Origin: Oscillospiraceae bacterium
GTDB lineage: Bacteria > Bacillota > Clostridia > Oscillospirales > SIG627
Reading direction: 5' to 3'
DNA: 64,000 nucleotides
Assembly: GCA_034925865.1 (NCBI GenBank)
Contig: JAYFRN010000001.1
Span: 84,395-148,394, forward strand
Shown: positions 25,340 through 33,085 of the stretch, in pieces
Layout of the letters: each line of letters opens with the position of its first letter
How positions within the stretch are numbered: position 1 is the first letter of the stretch
Notes under the pieces: generated by a model
What the model was told of the DNA's origin: nothing
Seen by the model: only the letters and a program-made list of their open reading frames with translations
The model's database searches: none
Translations under genes and position numbers: made by a program

Positions 25340-26358
25340 TGCCAATAATAACAATAATTGGCGCAGGAATGATGGGAAGCGCGTTAAGCATTCCGGCTTG
25401 CGATAATAATAATATTGTTAAAATTGTCGGAACTCCGCTTGATGATGATATCATTGAACGATTAAAAAAGGATTCTTATCACTTAAATTTAAAACGATTT
25501 CTTCCGGAAGGGATAGAATATTATCATTTCAGCGAAATCAAAAATGCTGTTCCGAATTCCGATCTTTATATCTCCGGAGTTTCAAGCTTCGGTGTAGATT
25601 GGTTTCTTAAATCAATTATTCCCATATTGCCTGAAAATATCCCGGTGCTTTCCGTCACTAAGGGACTCATTGAAGATGAAAATAAGAAGCTGATATCTAT
25701 CCCGGAGTATTATGAAAAAAATATAAATTACAGTGACAGACGTTCTTTCAACGCAATCGGAGGGCCCTGTACAAGCTATGAGCTTGCCGACAGACATCAG
25801 ACGATTGTCTGTTATTGCGGAAAAGGTATTAAAACGCTTGAATATATTCGGAAAATGCTTCAGACCGAATATTATCATATCGAATTGTCTGATGATATCG
25901 CCGGTACGGAATGCGCGGTTGCCATGAAAAACGCCTACGCGCTTGCTGTTTCACTCGGAATAGGACTGCCCGAAAGAACTGAAGGAAAAAGCTGCATTGA
26001 GCATTATAACCTTCAGGCCGCGTTGTTTTTACAGAGTACCCGCGAGTTGAAGAGAATAGTCAAATTGGTCGGAGGCAGGGAAGAAAGCCTCGTTTACGGA
26101 GTTGGCGATTTGTACGTAACTATTTTTGGGGGACGTACAAGAAAAATCGGTACTCTTCTCGGACGCGGCATGACCTTTATGGAAGCCATGAAGGAGCTGA
26201 GCGGTATAACGCTTGAATCCGTAAGCATTACAAGAAATTGTTGCCGCGCGCTGATAGATACCGGAACAGATATTGAGTGTTTTCCTCTTTTAATGCATAT
26301 ATATGATATCATCGAAAACGGAGCCGACGTTGACATTCCGTTCGAAAAATTTAAATAA
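25339..26358 (+). CDS. GpsA-like NAD(P)-dependent dehydrogenase
   Basis: A 339-residue protein resembling glycerol-3-phosphate dehydrogenase (NAD(P)+) but divergent. The Rossmann start is ITIIGAGMMGSALSIP (usually GxGxWGTA), followed by LSVTKGLIED, IGGPCTSYEL in place of GPSFA-type sequence, the lysine-containing AVAMKNAYALAVSLGIG, and GVGDLYVTIFGGRTRKIG for the GLGDL...SRN motif. It would interconvert dihydroxyacetone phosphate and glycerol 3-phosphate if it keeps GpsA activity; the substrate may differ. The ATG overlaps the stop of the zinc-ribbon gene by one base. Whether a canonical gpsA exists elsewhere cannot be seen. Confidence 0.8.
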   Translation: MPIITIIGAGMMGSALSIPACDNNNIVKIVGTPLDDDIIERLKKDSYHLNLKRFLPEGIEYYHFSEIKNAVPNSDLYISGVSSFGVDWFLKSIIPILPENIPVLSVTKGLIEDENKKLISIPEYYEKNINYSDRRSFNAIGGPCTSYELADRHQTIVCYCGKGIKTLEYIRKMLQTEYYHIELSDDIAGTECAVAMKNAYALAVSLGIGLPERTEGKSCIEHYNLQAALFLQSTRELKRIVKLVGGREESLVYGVGDLYVTIFGGRTRKIGTLLGRGMTFMEAMKELSGITLESVSITRNCCRALIDTGTDIECFPLLMHIYDIIENGADVDIPFEKFK

Positions 26359-26498
26359 GAGCATTAAGAGACAGCTTTCGGTTGTTGGTATGCACACATT
26401 GAGAATTATGTTATATGTGTTGTTAAATTGTACATAATATGTAGAGATCAAATAATAAAAATCAGATTTACCAAGCGTAATAGCAATGAGGAAGATAT

Positions 26499-28181
26499 AT
26501 GAAACAAAAAACACTGTACGAAAAATTCCAAAAAAAGTTATATCATATAAATAAAATGTGCAATTTTAAAGAATTAATATATAACAGCGCTGAAAAATAT
26601 TCAAACCGTCCAGCTTTTAAATTAAAGTTAAAAAACAACTCGTATAAATATATAACTTATACACAAGTGAAAGCTCAATTTAGAAAATCTACAGCCGCGT
26701 TTTTAAATATGAGTCTTTTGGGAAAGCGTATAGCTATCATCGGTAAAAATAGCTATAATTGGGTAATAAGCTACCTTACCGCAGCGACAATAGGTGTTGC
26801 TGTACCGCTTGATAAAGAATTAAATACAAAAGATATGTATGACTTTATCTGCTCCGCCGAATGCGCGGCAGTTGCTGCGGATGAAGACATTATAAATAAA
26901 CTGAAACCGCTCTGCGGAGATTCGGTACATTATATTTCTTTACAAAGTATAACATCAATGCTGAATACCGTGGAGCTAGATACACGTGTTGATTCGATAA
27001 AAATAAATAATGATGAAATGTCTGTCTTGATTTTCACATCTGGTACAACTGGAAATTCAAAAGGCGTTTGTCTGTCCCAGAAAAATATATGTGCAAATAT
27101 TTATTCGACAACGCGGATGGTGAAAATAAAACCCAATGACAAGACATTATCTATTCTTCCCCTGCATCATACCTACGAATGTACGTTGAACTGCCTTTTG
27201 TTATTATCAAGAGGCGCATGTATTTCCTTTATTGATGGTATGACAAAAATTCCTCAAAATATATCTGAATATCATCCAACTGTGCTTGTGGTTGTGCCTG
27301 CTTTGCTTGAAATGATGAATAAAAGGATACGAAAAACTGTTGCAAATCAGTGTCCGGAAAAATACCGTGATCTATTTGAAAAATATTCTTTCGCCGAGGC
27401 ATTGTCAAAAGTTCCGTTTATATTACGCCTCATCATATGCCAAAAAGTCAAAAAATCACTTGGCGGAAAATTAAGACTGTTTATTGTCGGAGCTGCTGAT
27501 CTGCCACCAATTCTTGTTGAGGATTTTTTGGCTCTCGGCATTCGCACTTTACAGGGCTATGGTCTGACCGAATGTTCTCCGCTTCTTGCGGGAAACAACG
27601 ATTTTTATCTTAATCCGAAATCGACCGGTATAGCGATCCCCGGTGTGGAGATTAAAATTGAAAATCCAAATAGTGCAGGTGTTGGTGAAATTGTTGCACG
27701 CGGGGATAATATTATGCTTGGTTATTATCGTGATGAAGCGGCAACAGCAAAGGCAATGAAGGGCGGGTATTTTCATACGGGAGACCTTGGGTGTATGGAT
27801 GAAGATGGTTTTCTGTATATCAAGGGACGTTTAAAAAATGTCATTGTGACAAGTAATGGCAAAAATATTTATCCCGAGGAGCTGGAAACACGTCTGAAGG
27901 AGGATGAATTGATCAGCGAATCATTAGTTCTTGCCGGTACTGATAAAAACGGTGAAATTTGCGTTAAAGTAAAAATATTGCCGAATTTGGAGCATATCAT
28001 ACAAATTATCGGGCATCTGCCTACTCAGGAAGAAATCCAGACAGCTGTAAAATCCGTTATTGATAAAATTAATAAGTCTTTACCGGGATATAAGCATATC
28101 AGAATAATCGAAATTCTGTCTACAGAACTCGAAAAAACTACTACACGGAAAATCAGACGCTGCGGAACAAATCTGACATAA
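26499..28181 (+). CDS. AMP-dependent acyl-CoA synthetase/ligase (long-chain type)
   Basis: A 560-residue protein with GAGGAAG before the ATG. ANL-superfamily motifs are present: the phosphate-binding loop VLIFTSGTTGNSKGV, LPLHHTYECTLN, YGLTECSPLLAGN, HTGDLGCMDEDGFLYIKGR, and the C-terminal lysine region TTTRKIRRC. It most resembles long-chain fatty acid CoA ligases (FadD type) of Clostridia. It activates a carboxylic acid to an acyl-adenylate and then a thioester; the acyl chain is not predictable. Codon use is somewhat more AT-rich than in neighbouring genes. It stands alone and ends at a good terminator. Confidence 0.88.
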   Translation: MKQKTLYEKFQKKLYHINKMCNFKELIYNSAEKYSNRPAFKLKLKNNSYKYITYTQVKAQFRKSTAAFLNMSLLGKRIAIIGKNSYNWVISYLTAATIGVAVPLDKELNTKDMYDFICSAECAAVAADEDIINKLKPLCGDSVHYISLQSITSMLNTVELDTRVDSIKINNDEMSVLIFTSGTTGNSKGVCLSQKNICANIYSTTRMVKIKPNDKTLSILPLHHTYECTLNCLLLLSRGACISFIDGMTKIPQNISEYHPTVLVVVPALLEMMNKRIRKTVANQCPEKYRDLFEKYSFAEALSKVPFILRLIICQKVKKSLGGKLRLFIVGAADLPPILVEDFLALGIRTLQGYGLTECSPLLAGNNDFYLNPKSTGIAIPGVEIKIENPNSAGVGEIVARGDNIMLGYYRDEAATAKAMKGGYFHTGDLGCMDEDGFLYIKGRLKNVIVTSNGKNIYPEELETRLKEDELISESLVLAGTDKNGEICVKVKILPNLEHIIQIIGHLPTQEEIQTAVKSVIDKINKSLPGYKHIRIIEILSTELEKTTTRKIRRCGTNLT

Positions 28182-28238
28182 CTTATTAATTCTGTGAACG
28201 TAGCTATAAAGACTATGCGGCAGTAAAACGATATAAGT

Positions 28239-28268
28239 AAAGCGAGCTAATAATATGGCTCGCTTTTT
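28239..28268 (+). terminator. Terminator of the acyl-CoA synthetase gene
   Basis: Stem AAAGCGAGC (28239-28247) with GCTCGCTTT (28258-28266), a 10-base loop, running into TTTTT at 28264-28268. This is a canonical intrinsic terminator. Confidence 0.85.
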
Positions 28269-28347
28269 GCATTCTATAAAATTTTCCGACATATGTGCAA
28301 TGAAACCTGAGTAAATGACTCATTGTCACCTACTCGAGTTCAAGAAG

Positions 28348-29079
28348 TTATTCCATTTTACAGTATATTTCAATTGCTTTTGATACGAAACCTGCCGTCC
28401 CGATTCCGCCTGCTTTATCAATATTGTCAGTCATATCGCCTCCGGCAAAGTACATTTTTCCTAGACCGGCCAGAATATCGGTGGTGCAGTTATAAAAATG
28501 TTTTGTTATATAAGATCGAAGCTTTATGACCATGTCCTGAACTGACTTATCCTCCGGGCAGCGGTCAAGCAGCTTGCCAAATTCGGCAAATATGCTCATA
28601 AATTCAATATAAATATTTTTCATGTCGTTCTCTGAAATATTTACTGACTTTTTTTCATATTCGCGGAACGCTTCGGTATCACCCCATCTTTCTTTTGCTT
28701 GCTGTGCGTATTTTTTAATTTTATCTGAATTAAAAGCTGAAAAATCCAAATTGGTCACCCCTAACGTTTTAATATTGAGAGCGAAGGAAATCAGTTTTTC
28801 AATGCGTCCTTTCTTTAATTTAAGCATCTCAATCTGTTGTTCAAGAGCTTTGTTTTTGTCAAAAGAAGGACTATCTATGATATTTCTGATTTCATCAAGC
28901 GAAAATTGAAGTTCACGAAACAACATGATGTATTGGAGTCTTTCCAGTGCTGCGTCGCCGTAAAGACGATAACCCGCGCCGGTCACCTGATCAGGATGCA
29001 ATAACCCAATAGAATCATAATAATGCAGAGTGCGTATACTCACTCCGGATATTTTACTGACTTCGTTTACTGTTTTCAC
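28348..29079 (-). CDS. MerR family regulator with TipAS-type effector domain
   Basis: A 243-residue protein from the GTG at 29079, preceded by GAGGTGATAAG; a GTG three codons upstream lies inside that site. The N-terminal MerR helix-turn-helix is clear (VNEVSKISGVSIRTLHYYDS, GLLHPDQVTGAGYRLYG), then a coiled dimerisation helix (about 75-110). A TipAS-like globin-fold domain runs from about residue 120 (YAQQAKERWGDTEAFREYE, then FAEFGKLLD and a late GLGKMYFAGGDMTDNIDKAG). TipAS domains bind thiopeptides or other hydrophobic compounds and turn on resistance genes. No efflux gene is adjacent, so at least autoregulation through the 19-bp-spacer promoter is likely. Confidence 0.92.
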   Translation of the reverse strand: MKTVNEVSKISGVSIRTLHYYDSIGLLHPDQVTGAGYRLYGDAALERLQYIMLFRELQFSLDEIRNIIDSPSFDKNKALEQQIEMLKLKKGRIEKLISFALNIKTLGVTNLDFSAFNSDKIKKYAQQAKERWGDTEAFREYEKKSVNISENDMKNIYIEFMSIFAEFGKLLDRCPEDKSVQDMVIKLRSYITKHFYNCTTDILAGLGKMYFAGGDMTDNIDKAGGIGTAGFVSKAIEIYCKME

Positions 29080-29101
29080 TCTTATCACCTCGTATATTCC
29101 T

Positions 29102-29132
29102 ATTATAAACTATGACGCTGCGTCAGAGTCAA
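29102..29132 (-). promoter_or_regulatory. MerR-type promoter with operator dyad in a 19-bp spacer
   Basis: On the minus strand, TTGACT (complement of 29127-29132) and TATAAT (complement of 29102-29107) are separated by 19 bp instead of 17. The spacer carries the perfect dyad TGACGC-A-GCGTCA (29113-29125). This is the classic architecture recognised and underwound by MerR-family activators, so the regulator probably controls its own gene. Confidence 0.88.
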
Positions 29133-29204
29133 TACCTTTTTCAGCTTTTTAAAAATTTTTATAGTGGCAATATAATGCAAAAGGCTGTCCGAAAATATTC
29201 GGAT

Positions 29205-29235
29205 AAAAAAGCGGCCTCCGATTGTTGAAGGCCGC
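29205..29235 (-). terminator. Terminator of oxidoreductase 2
   Basis: On the minus strand, GCGGCCT (complement of 29229-29235) pairs with AGGCCGC (complement of 29211-29217), followed by TTTTTT (complement of 29205-29210). It lies 19 bases after the oxidoreductase stop codon. Confidence 0.85.
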
Positions 29236-29253
29236 AAAAATTTGTGATAATGA

Positions 29254-30396
29254 TTAAATTTCAGGGATATTGATAGTTATTTCCTTATTTTGTTCAGCCG
29301 ATTTTACGATACCGTCAATAATAGCTTGGTTATATAGAATTTCCGAAACAGAAATAGGAGCGGATCCGTTGTTCTTTACGGCATCCAAGAATGAACGTAC
29401 TTTTTTATAAAATAATCCTTCTCCATCGTTTGCCAATATAGGAATCACGGTCTGCGTCTGAAGACCTGCGATATCATGATATACCGTCATAGGCCCGCCC
29501 ACAGATCCATTCCAGCAATCGGTTGAAGGTATTCTCAGAGCGCCTTCAGTACCTAAAATGACAGTATCACCCGGAGTGTCGAGATGCATCGCCCATGAAA
29601 TACGAAAATCTAGAATAATATCTCCTTCAAGGCGGATAAATGCAGCTGCGAAGTCGTCGACGTTAAAGCGTTTTGCGTCTACGGGATTGTTATATTTCGG
29701 ATTCGGACCGAAAAATGCGCTTGTATAACCTGATACAGTCAATGGCTTCGGATATCCGATGGCATTAAGTACCATATCAAGCGAATAACATCCGATATCT
29801 CCGAGAGCTCCGATCCCGGCGGTCTTTTTTTCAATAAAAGTGCTGTTCGGAATTCCGCGCCGGCGTCCGCCACCGGTCTGTATGTAATATATTTTACCGA
29901 GCTCACCTGACTGGACGATGTTTTTTATCATTTTCATATTTTCGTCAAATCTTGGCTGAAATCCGACCGAAAGAATCTTTCCGCTTCGTTTTTCCGCTCT
30001 TGCCATTTCCACGGCCTCTTCTATAGTTACACAAAGAGGTTTCTCAACGAGCACATTTACTCCCTTGTCAAGAGCGTAAATTGTACAAACTGCGTGTGTT
30101 GCGTTATATGTGCATACACTTACCGCATCAAGTTCCTCATTATCGAGCATTTCTTTATGAGACGGGTAAAAACGTACTCCGCCAACACCGTATCTTTTGA
30201 AAAATGCTTCAGCTTTGCCGGGAATGAGATCGGCCGCGGCGACTATTTCTACGTCTTGCATCTGTTTATATGCTTCGACATGCGCTTCGGCTATCCATCC
30301 TGTTCCTATAAATCCTACTTTAAGCTTTTTTGAAGCCGTTTGTTTTGCTTTTTTTTCAACTTTTTGAGTGAATTGATTTAATATCGCATCTGACAT
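29254..30396 (-). CDS. Gfo/Idh/MocA family oxidoreductase 2
   Basis: A 380-residue protein. After a lysine-rich N-terminal extension of about 22 residues comes the Rossmann motif VGFIGTGWIAEAHVEAYK, then VAAADLIPGKAEAFFKRYG, CTYNATHAVCTIYALDKG, VLVEKPLCVTIEEAVEM, and in the C-terminal domain the catalytic-region GALGDIGCYSLDMVLNAIG. CGGAG precedes the ATG by a normal distance. It differs from the first Gfo/Idh/MocA protein in the window in length and sequence, so it is not a recent duplicate. It is monocistronic; the sugar substrate is unknown. Confidence 0.9.
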   Translation of the reverse strand: MSDAILNQFTQKVEKKAKQTASKKLKVGFIGTGWIAEAHVEAYKQMQDVEIVAAADLIPGKAEAFFKRYGVGGVRFYPSHKEMLDNEELDAVSVCTYNATHAVCTIYALDKGVNVLVEKPLCVTIEEAVEMARAEKRSGKILSVGFQPRFDENMKMIKNIVQSGELGKIYYIQTGGGRRRGIPNSTFIEKKTAGIGALGDIGCYSLDMVLNAIGYPKPLTVSGYTSAFFGPNPKYNNPVDAKRFNVDDFAAAFIRLEGDIILDFRISWAMHLDTPGDTVILGTEGALRIPSTDCWNGSVGGPMTVYHDIAGLQTQTVIPILANDGEGLFYKKVRSFLDAVKNNGSAPISVSEILYNQAIIDGIVKSAEQNKEITINIPEI

Positions 30397-30646
30397 ATTA
30401 TCAAATCTCCGTTTTTAATAATTTAAAATACTGAGTTAATTTTATCAATTTATTCATGAAATGTCAATGGTTTGAGATAATTATTACTACTAACTCGACA
30501 ATTAAATAATTATCGTAAAAAAGAGAAAAGCTTTGGTATATGGGCTTATCTCTCTAATGCTTATTGCAGTTGCTGCTGCGCTTAATAAAATTACAATCGG
30601 TAAACAATAAAAATATAAAATAATTCAGATAATATGAATATTGTTA
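30397..30646. other. Intergenic region holding repeat copy C
   Basis: Part of the 314-base gap between divergent genes (oxidoreductase 2 and the 90-residue orphan). Apart from the hairpin repeat at 30482-30556 and promoter sequence at 30647-30675 I see no gene. The rest is AT-rich. Confidence 0.6.
30482..30556 (+). repeat. Interspersed hairpin repeat, copy C
   Basis: Forward orientation: ACTAACTCGACAATTAAATA, then ATTATCG, then the hairpin AGAGAAAAGC (30522-30531) and GCTTATCTCT with the conserved CTTTGGTATATGGGC in between (stem 9 of 10). This is one of the better-preserved copies. Confidence 0.6.
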
Positions 30647-30675
30647 TTTACAAATAACGATTACAATGATATACT
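30647..30675 (+). promoter_or_regulatory. Promoter of the 90-residue orphan gene
   Basis: TTTACA (30647-30652), a 17-bp spacer, and TATACT (30670-30675). The expected leader is about 30 bases, with AGGGA at 30696-30700 as ribosome binding site. Confidence 0.6.
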
Positions 30676-30710
30676 TAATATATGTAAAATGGAGCAGGGA
30701 TGGATTATTT

Positions 30711-30983
30711 ATGAGCGAAAGAACGGTAAATGCGTTATCTGTAAGCATTATCCCCCTCATAAATATAAAAACATATTATTTAAGCAGGAGCATTATAGGC
30801 GGTAATATTAATACTGTTACCTGCGATGATGCATCGGTAAACAGCTTATCAGCGAATAATACCCATTACTTTATATATGTTGACACAATTATTGGGCTAT
30901 TCCGCTTATTAGAATCAGCAATTGAAGAGAAAAGCATGGAAATTATCTCGGATGCTGAAATTTCATATAATTACATCAAATAA
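30711..30983 (+). CDS. Small orphan protein, 90 residues
   Basis: I do not recognise this protein. It starts at ATG 30711 with AGGGA 10 bases upstream, a credible promoter in front and a perfect hairpin after it, which together support a real transcription unit. The N-terminal half is hydrophobic and rich in Ile/Ser/Asn (SVSIIPLINIKTYYLSRSII); the C-terminal half has an acidic helix (LESAIEEKSMEIISDAE). There is no signal peptide of standard form and only one cysteine. It could be a small membrane-associated or sporulation protein, but nothing in the sequence decides this. Confidence 0.5.
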   Translation: MSERTVNALSVSIIPLINIKTYYLSRSIIGGNINTVTCDDASVNSLSANNTHYFIYVDTIIGLFRLLESAIEEKSMEIISDAEISYNYIK

Positions 30984-30987
30984 AAGC

Positions 30988-31019
30988 TCGTGCCGCGAAG
31001 AATATTCTTCGCGGCACGA
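30988..31019. terminator. Perfect 32-bp palindromic terminator between convergent genes
   Basis: TCGTGCCGCGAAGAAT (30988-31003) followed directly by its exact complement ATTCTTCGCGGCACGA (31004-31019). It lies 5 bases after the orphan gene and 47 bases after gdhA on the other strand, so it probably terminates both. T-runs are short on each side. Confidence 0.8.
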
Positions 31020-31065
31020 TTTGAAAATTGATAGATTATTTTATATGCCTGGCAGGTTCCTGATA

Positions 31066-32403
31066 TCAGACAAGTCCCTGAGCAATCATGGCGTCGGCAA
31101 CCTTTATGAATCCGCCTATGTTTGCACCCTTGACGTAGTTTACTCTTCCATCCGGCTCTGTTCCGAATTTTACGCAGGTATCATGAATGCCGAGCATGAT
31201 TTTCTCAAGTTCTTTTCCGACTTCCTCTGCGGTCCAGCTGCGTTTTTCTGCATTCTGGCTCATTTCAAGACCGGAGCAAGCGACTCCGCCTGCGTTGGCT
31301 GCTTTTCCGGGAGCAAAATTAATATTCTTAACGAGGTAATCTACTGCGTCTGCCGTGCATCCCATGTTGGATGTCTCAATAACATATTTGCATCCGTTTG
31401 CTATGAGGGTTTTTGCGTCATCAAGATTGAGCTCGTTCTGTATAGCGCACGGGAAAGCAATGTCACAGGGAATTTCCCACGGCCTCTTTCCGGGTATAAA
31501 CTTCGCATTGAATTTTTCTGCGAAAGGAGCGACTATATTTTTGTTTGATGCACGAAGGTCGAGCATGTAATCGACACCTTCGGCGGTCATACCGTCCTTT
31601 ATATATACATAACCGTCAGGACCGGAAATTGCGATCAATTTTGCGCCGAGCTCTACAAGCTTCTTTGCGGCGCCCCATGCAACGTTTCCGAATCCGGAAA
31701 TGGCGACTTCCTTGCCGGAGATTTTATCGCCCGTTCTCGCAAGCATATGTTGAGCAAAATAAACAGTACCGTAACCGGTCGCTTCCGGGCGGACAAGGCT
31801 TCCGCCGTATTCGCGGCCTTTTCCGGTGAGAACTCCGACAAATGTATTGGTTATGCGCTTATATTGTCCGAAAAGATAACCGATTTCTCTTGCTCCAACA
31901 CCAATATCTCCTGCCGGAACATCGGTTTCTGGACCGATGTGACGGAACATTTCTGTCATAAAGGACTGGCAGAAACGCATGATTTCCGCGTCGGATTTGC
32001 CCTGCGGATCAAAATCGCTGCCGCCTTTGCCGCCGCCCATCGGAAGCGTTGTCAGACTGTTTTTAAAAGTCTGTTCAAAAGCAAGAAATTTGAGAGATCC
32101 TATGCAAACTGAAGGGTGAAATCTGAAGCCTCCCTTATAAGGACCGATCGCGCTGTTCATCTGAATGCGGAAGCCTCTGTTTATCTGAATTTCTCCCTTG
32201 TCGTCGAGCCACGGAACACGGAACATGACAACTCTTTCAGGTTCGACCATTCTTTCCATTATCTTGTTTTCAAGGTATTTTGGATGGCTGTCAAGAAAAT
32301 CCTTTAATGATTGAGCAACTTCTTCGACTGCCTGATGGAATAACGGTTCACAGGGGTTTTTGGCTTTTAAATCATCCATGAATTTTTCAACATCGAAAGA
32401 CAT
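31066..32403 (-). CDS. gdhA: NADP-type glutamate dehydrogenase
   Basis: A 445-residue protein with the usual length of hexameric bacterial GdhA. Visible motifs are FRVPWLDDKGEIQINRGFR, GPYKGGFRFHPSV, the catalytic-lysine region TLPMGGGKGGSDFDPQGKS, DVPAGDIGVGAREIGYLFG, the Rossmann segment VAISGFGNVAWGAAKKL, and the closing ANAGGVACSGLEMSQN. It interconverts 2-oxoglutarate plus ammonium and glutamate. Glutamate supply links it to the arginine operon starting 680 bases away in the opposite direction. It is monocistronic, with a promoter about 190 bases upstream of the start. Confidence 0.95.
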   Translation of the reverse strand: MSFDVEKFMDDLKAKNPCEPLFHQAVEEVAQSLKDFLDSHPKYLENKIMERMVEPERVVMFRVPWLDDKGEIQINRGFRIQMNSAIGPYKGGFRFHPSVCIGSLKFLAFEQTFKNSLTTLPMGGGKGGSDFDPQGKSDAEIMRFCQSFMTEMFRHIGPETDVPAGDIGVGAREIGYLFGQYKRITNTFVGVLTGKGREYGGSLVRPEATGYGTVYFAQHMLARTGDKISGKEVAISGFGNVAWGAAKKLVELGAKLIAISGPDGYVYIKDGMTAEGVDYMLDLRASNKNIVAPFAEKFNAKFIPGKRPWEIPCDIAFPCAIQNELNLDDAKTLIANGCKYVIETSNMGCTADAVDYLVKNINFAPGKAANAGGVACSGLEMSQNAEKRSWTAEEVGKELEKIMLGIHDTCVKFGTEPDGRVNYVKGANIGGFIKVADAMIAQGLV

Positions 32404-32988
32404 GATAAATCCGTTTCTCGGGAGTTATATTCACGTTTACGCTTTATCCCGTTTGCGAAAACGCGTCTGAGTTATGGTATTAAGCGATGGTATTTTAAGA
32501 ATTTCAAAAGAATTCTAAATGCTGTATAAGTGACAAATATTGTTGTTTGGAATGCCTTAAAATCAATCGCGGTTATTCTTACAATTGATATTATAGCACT
32601 TAGGATTAATAAATACAATATCAAAAATTAAAAATAATGCACAAAAATATTGCGCAAGAATATATATATAAGTATATAATGCTATATTACAATAATGCGA
32701 GTAAATTAAAATAATAAGAATTATTATAAAGGAGCAAAAAACACAAAATAAATTATTGAATAATATATAGGACAATAATTGCGCTTATAATATGAAGATG
32801 AAGGAAGCAAAACAACCTAAAAATTGCACAAATGAAAGATTCATTCTCCGAAAAATCAAAATCAAAAATACATTAATTAAAAAATGATAAAACAAGACAT
32901 CAAAACGCAATTTTAAAAAATAAAATTTCATAATAGAAAATCATGACTTATAATGTTGAGACATAAAAATTGCTTATATAAAAATATC
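32404..32988. other. AT-rich divergent intergenic region, gdhA / arg operon
   Basis: 585 bases without a convincing gene. It contains the gdhA promoter at 32590-32618, a gdhA leader of about 180 bases, and very AT-rich sequence (32640-32980) in which A is strongly favoured on the plus strand. Only short reading frames of unlikely composition are present. There is no recognised riboswitch or T-box core. Confidence 0.6.
32590..32618 (-). promoter_or_regulatory. Promoter of gdhA
   Basis: On the minus strand, TTGTAT (complement of 32613-32618), a 17-bp spacer and TATAAT (complement of 32590-32595). Transcription would start near 32583, leaving an unusually long leader for this window. Confidence 0.6.
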
Positions 32989-33002
32989 TGAATAATTATG
33001 CA
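32989..33002. promoter_or_regulatory. ArgR-type operator (ARG box)
   Basis: TGAATAATTATGCA matches the ARG-box form TGAATWWWWATTCA with one mismatch in the right half. It ends 7 bases upstream of the -35 of the arg operon promoter, where an arginine-responsive ArgR/AhrC hexamer could act. No argR gene is in the window. Confidence 0.6.
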
Positions 33003-33009
33003 ATTATGC

Positions 33010-33038
33010 TTGACAATATTGTATAAATGTTATATAAT
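33010..33038 (+). promoter_or_regulatory. Perfect consensus promoter of the arginine operon
   Basis: TTGACA (33010-33015), a 17-bp spacer, TATAAT (33033-33038). The leader to the argC ATG at 33086 is about 40 bases, too short for a riboswitch, so control is expected at initiation. Confidence 0.9.
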
Positions 33039-33085
33039 ATTCGGAAAGATTGCAATTAATAGGTTTACCGGAGGAAATATATCGA

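Noticed and set aside
32792-32887. 31-codon Lys-rich frame in the gap before the arginine operon
   Set aside because: No ribosome binding site, composition follows the A-rich background, and it lies upstream of the operon promoter, so it is not a leader peptide of that transcript.
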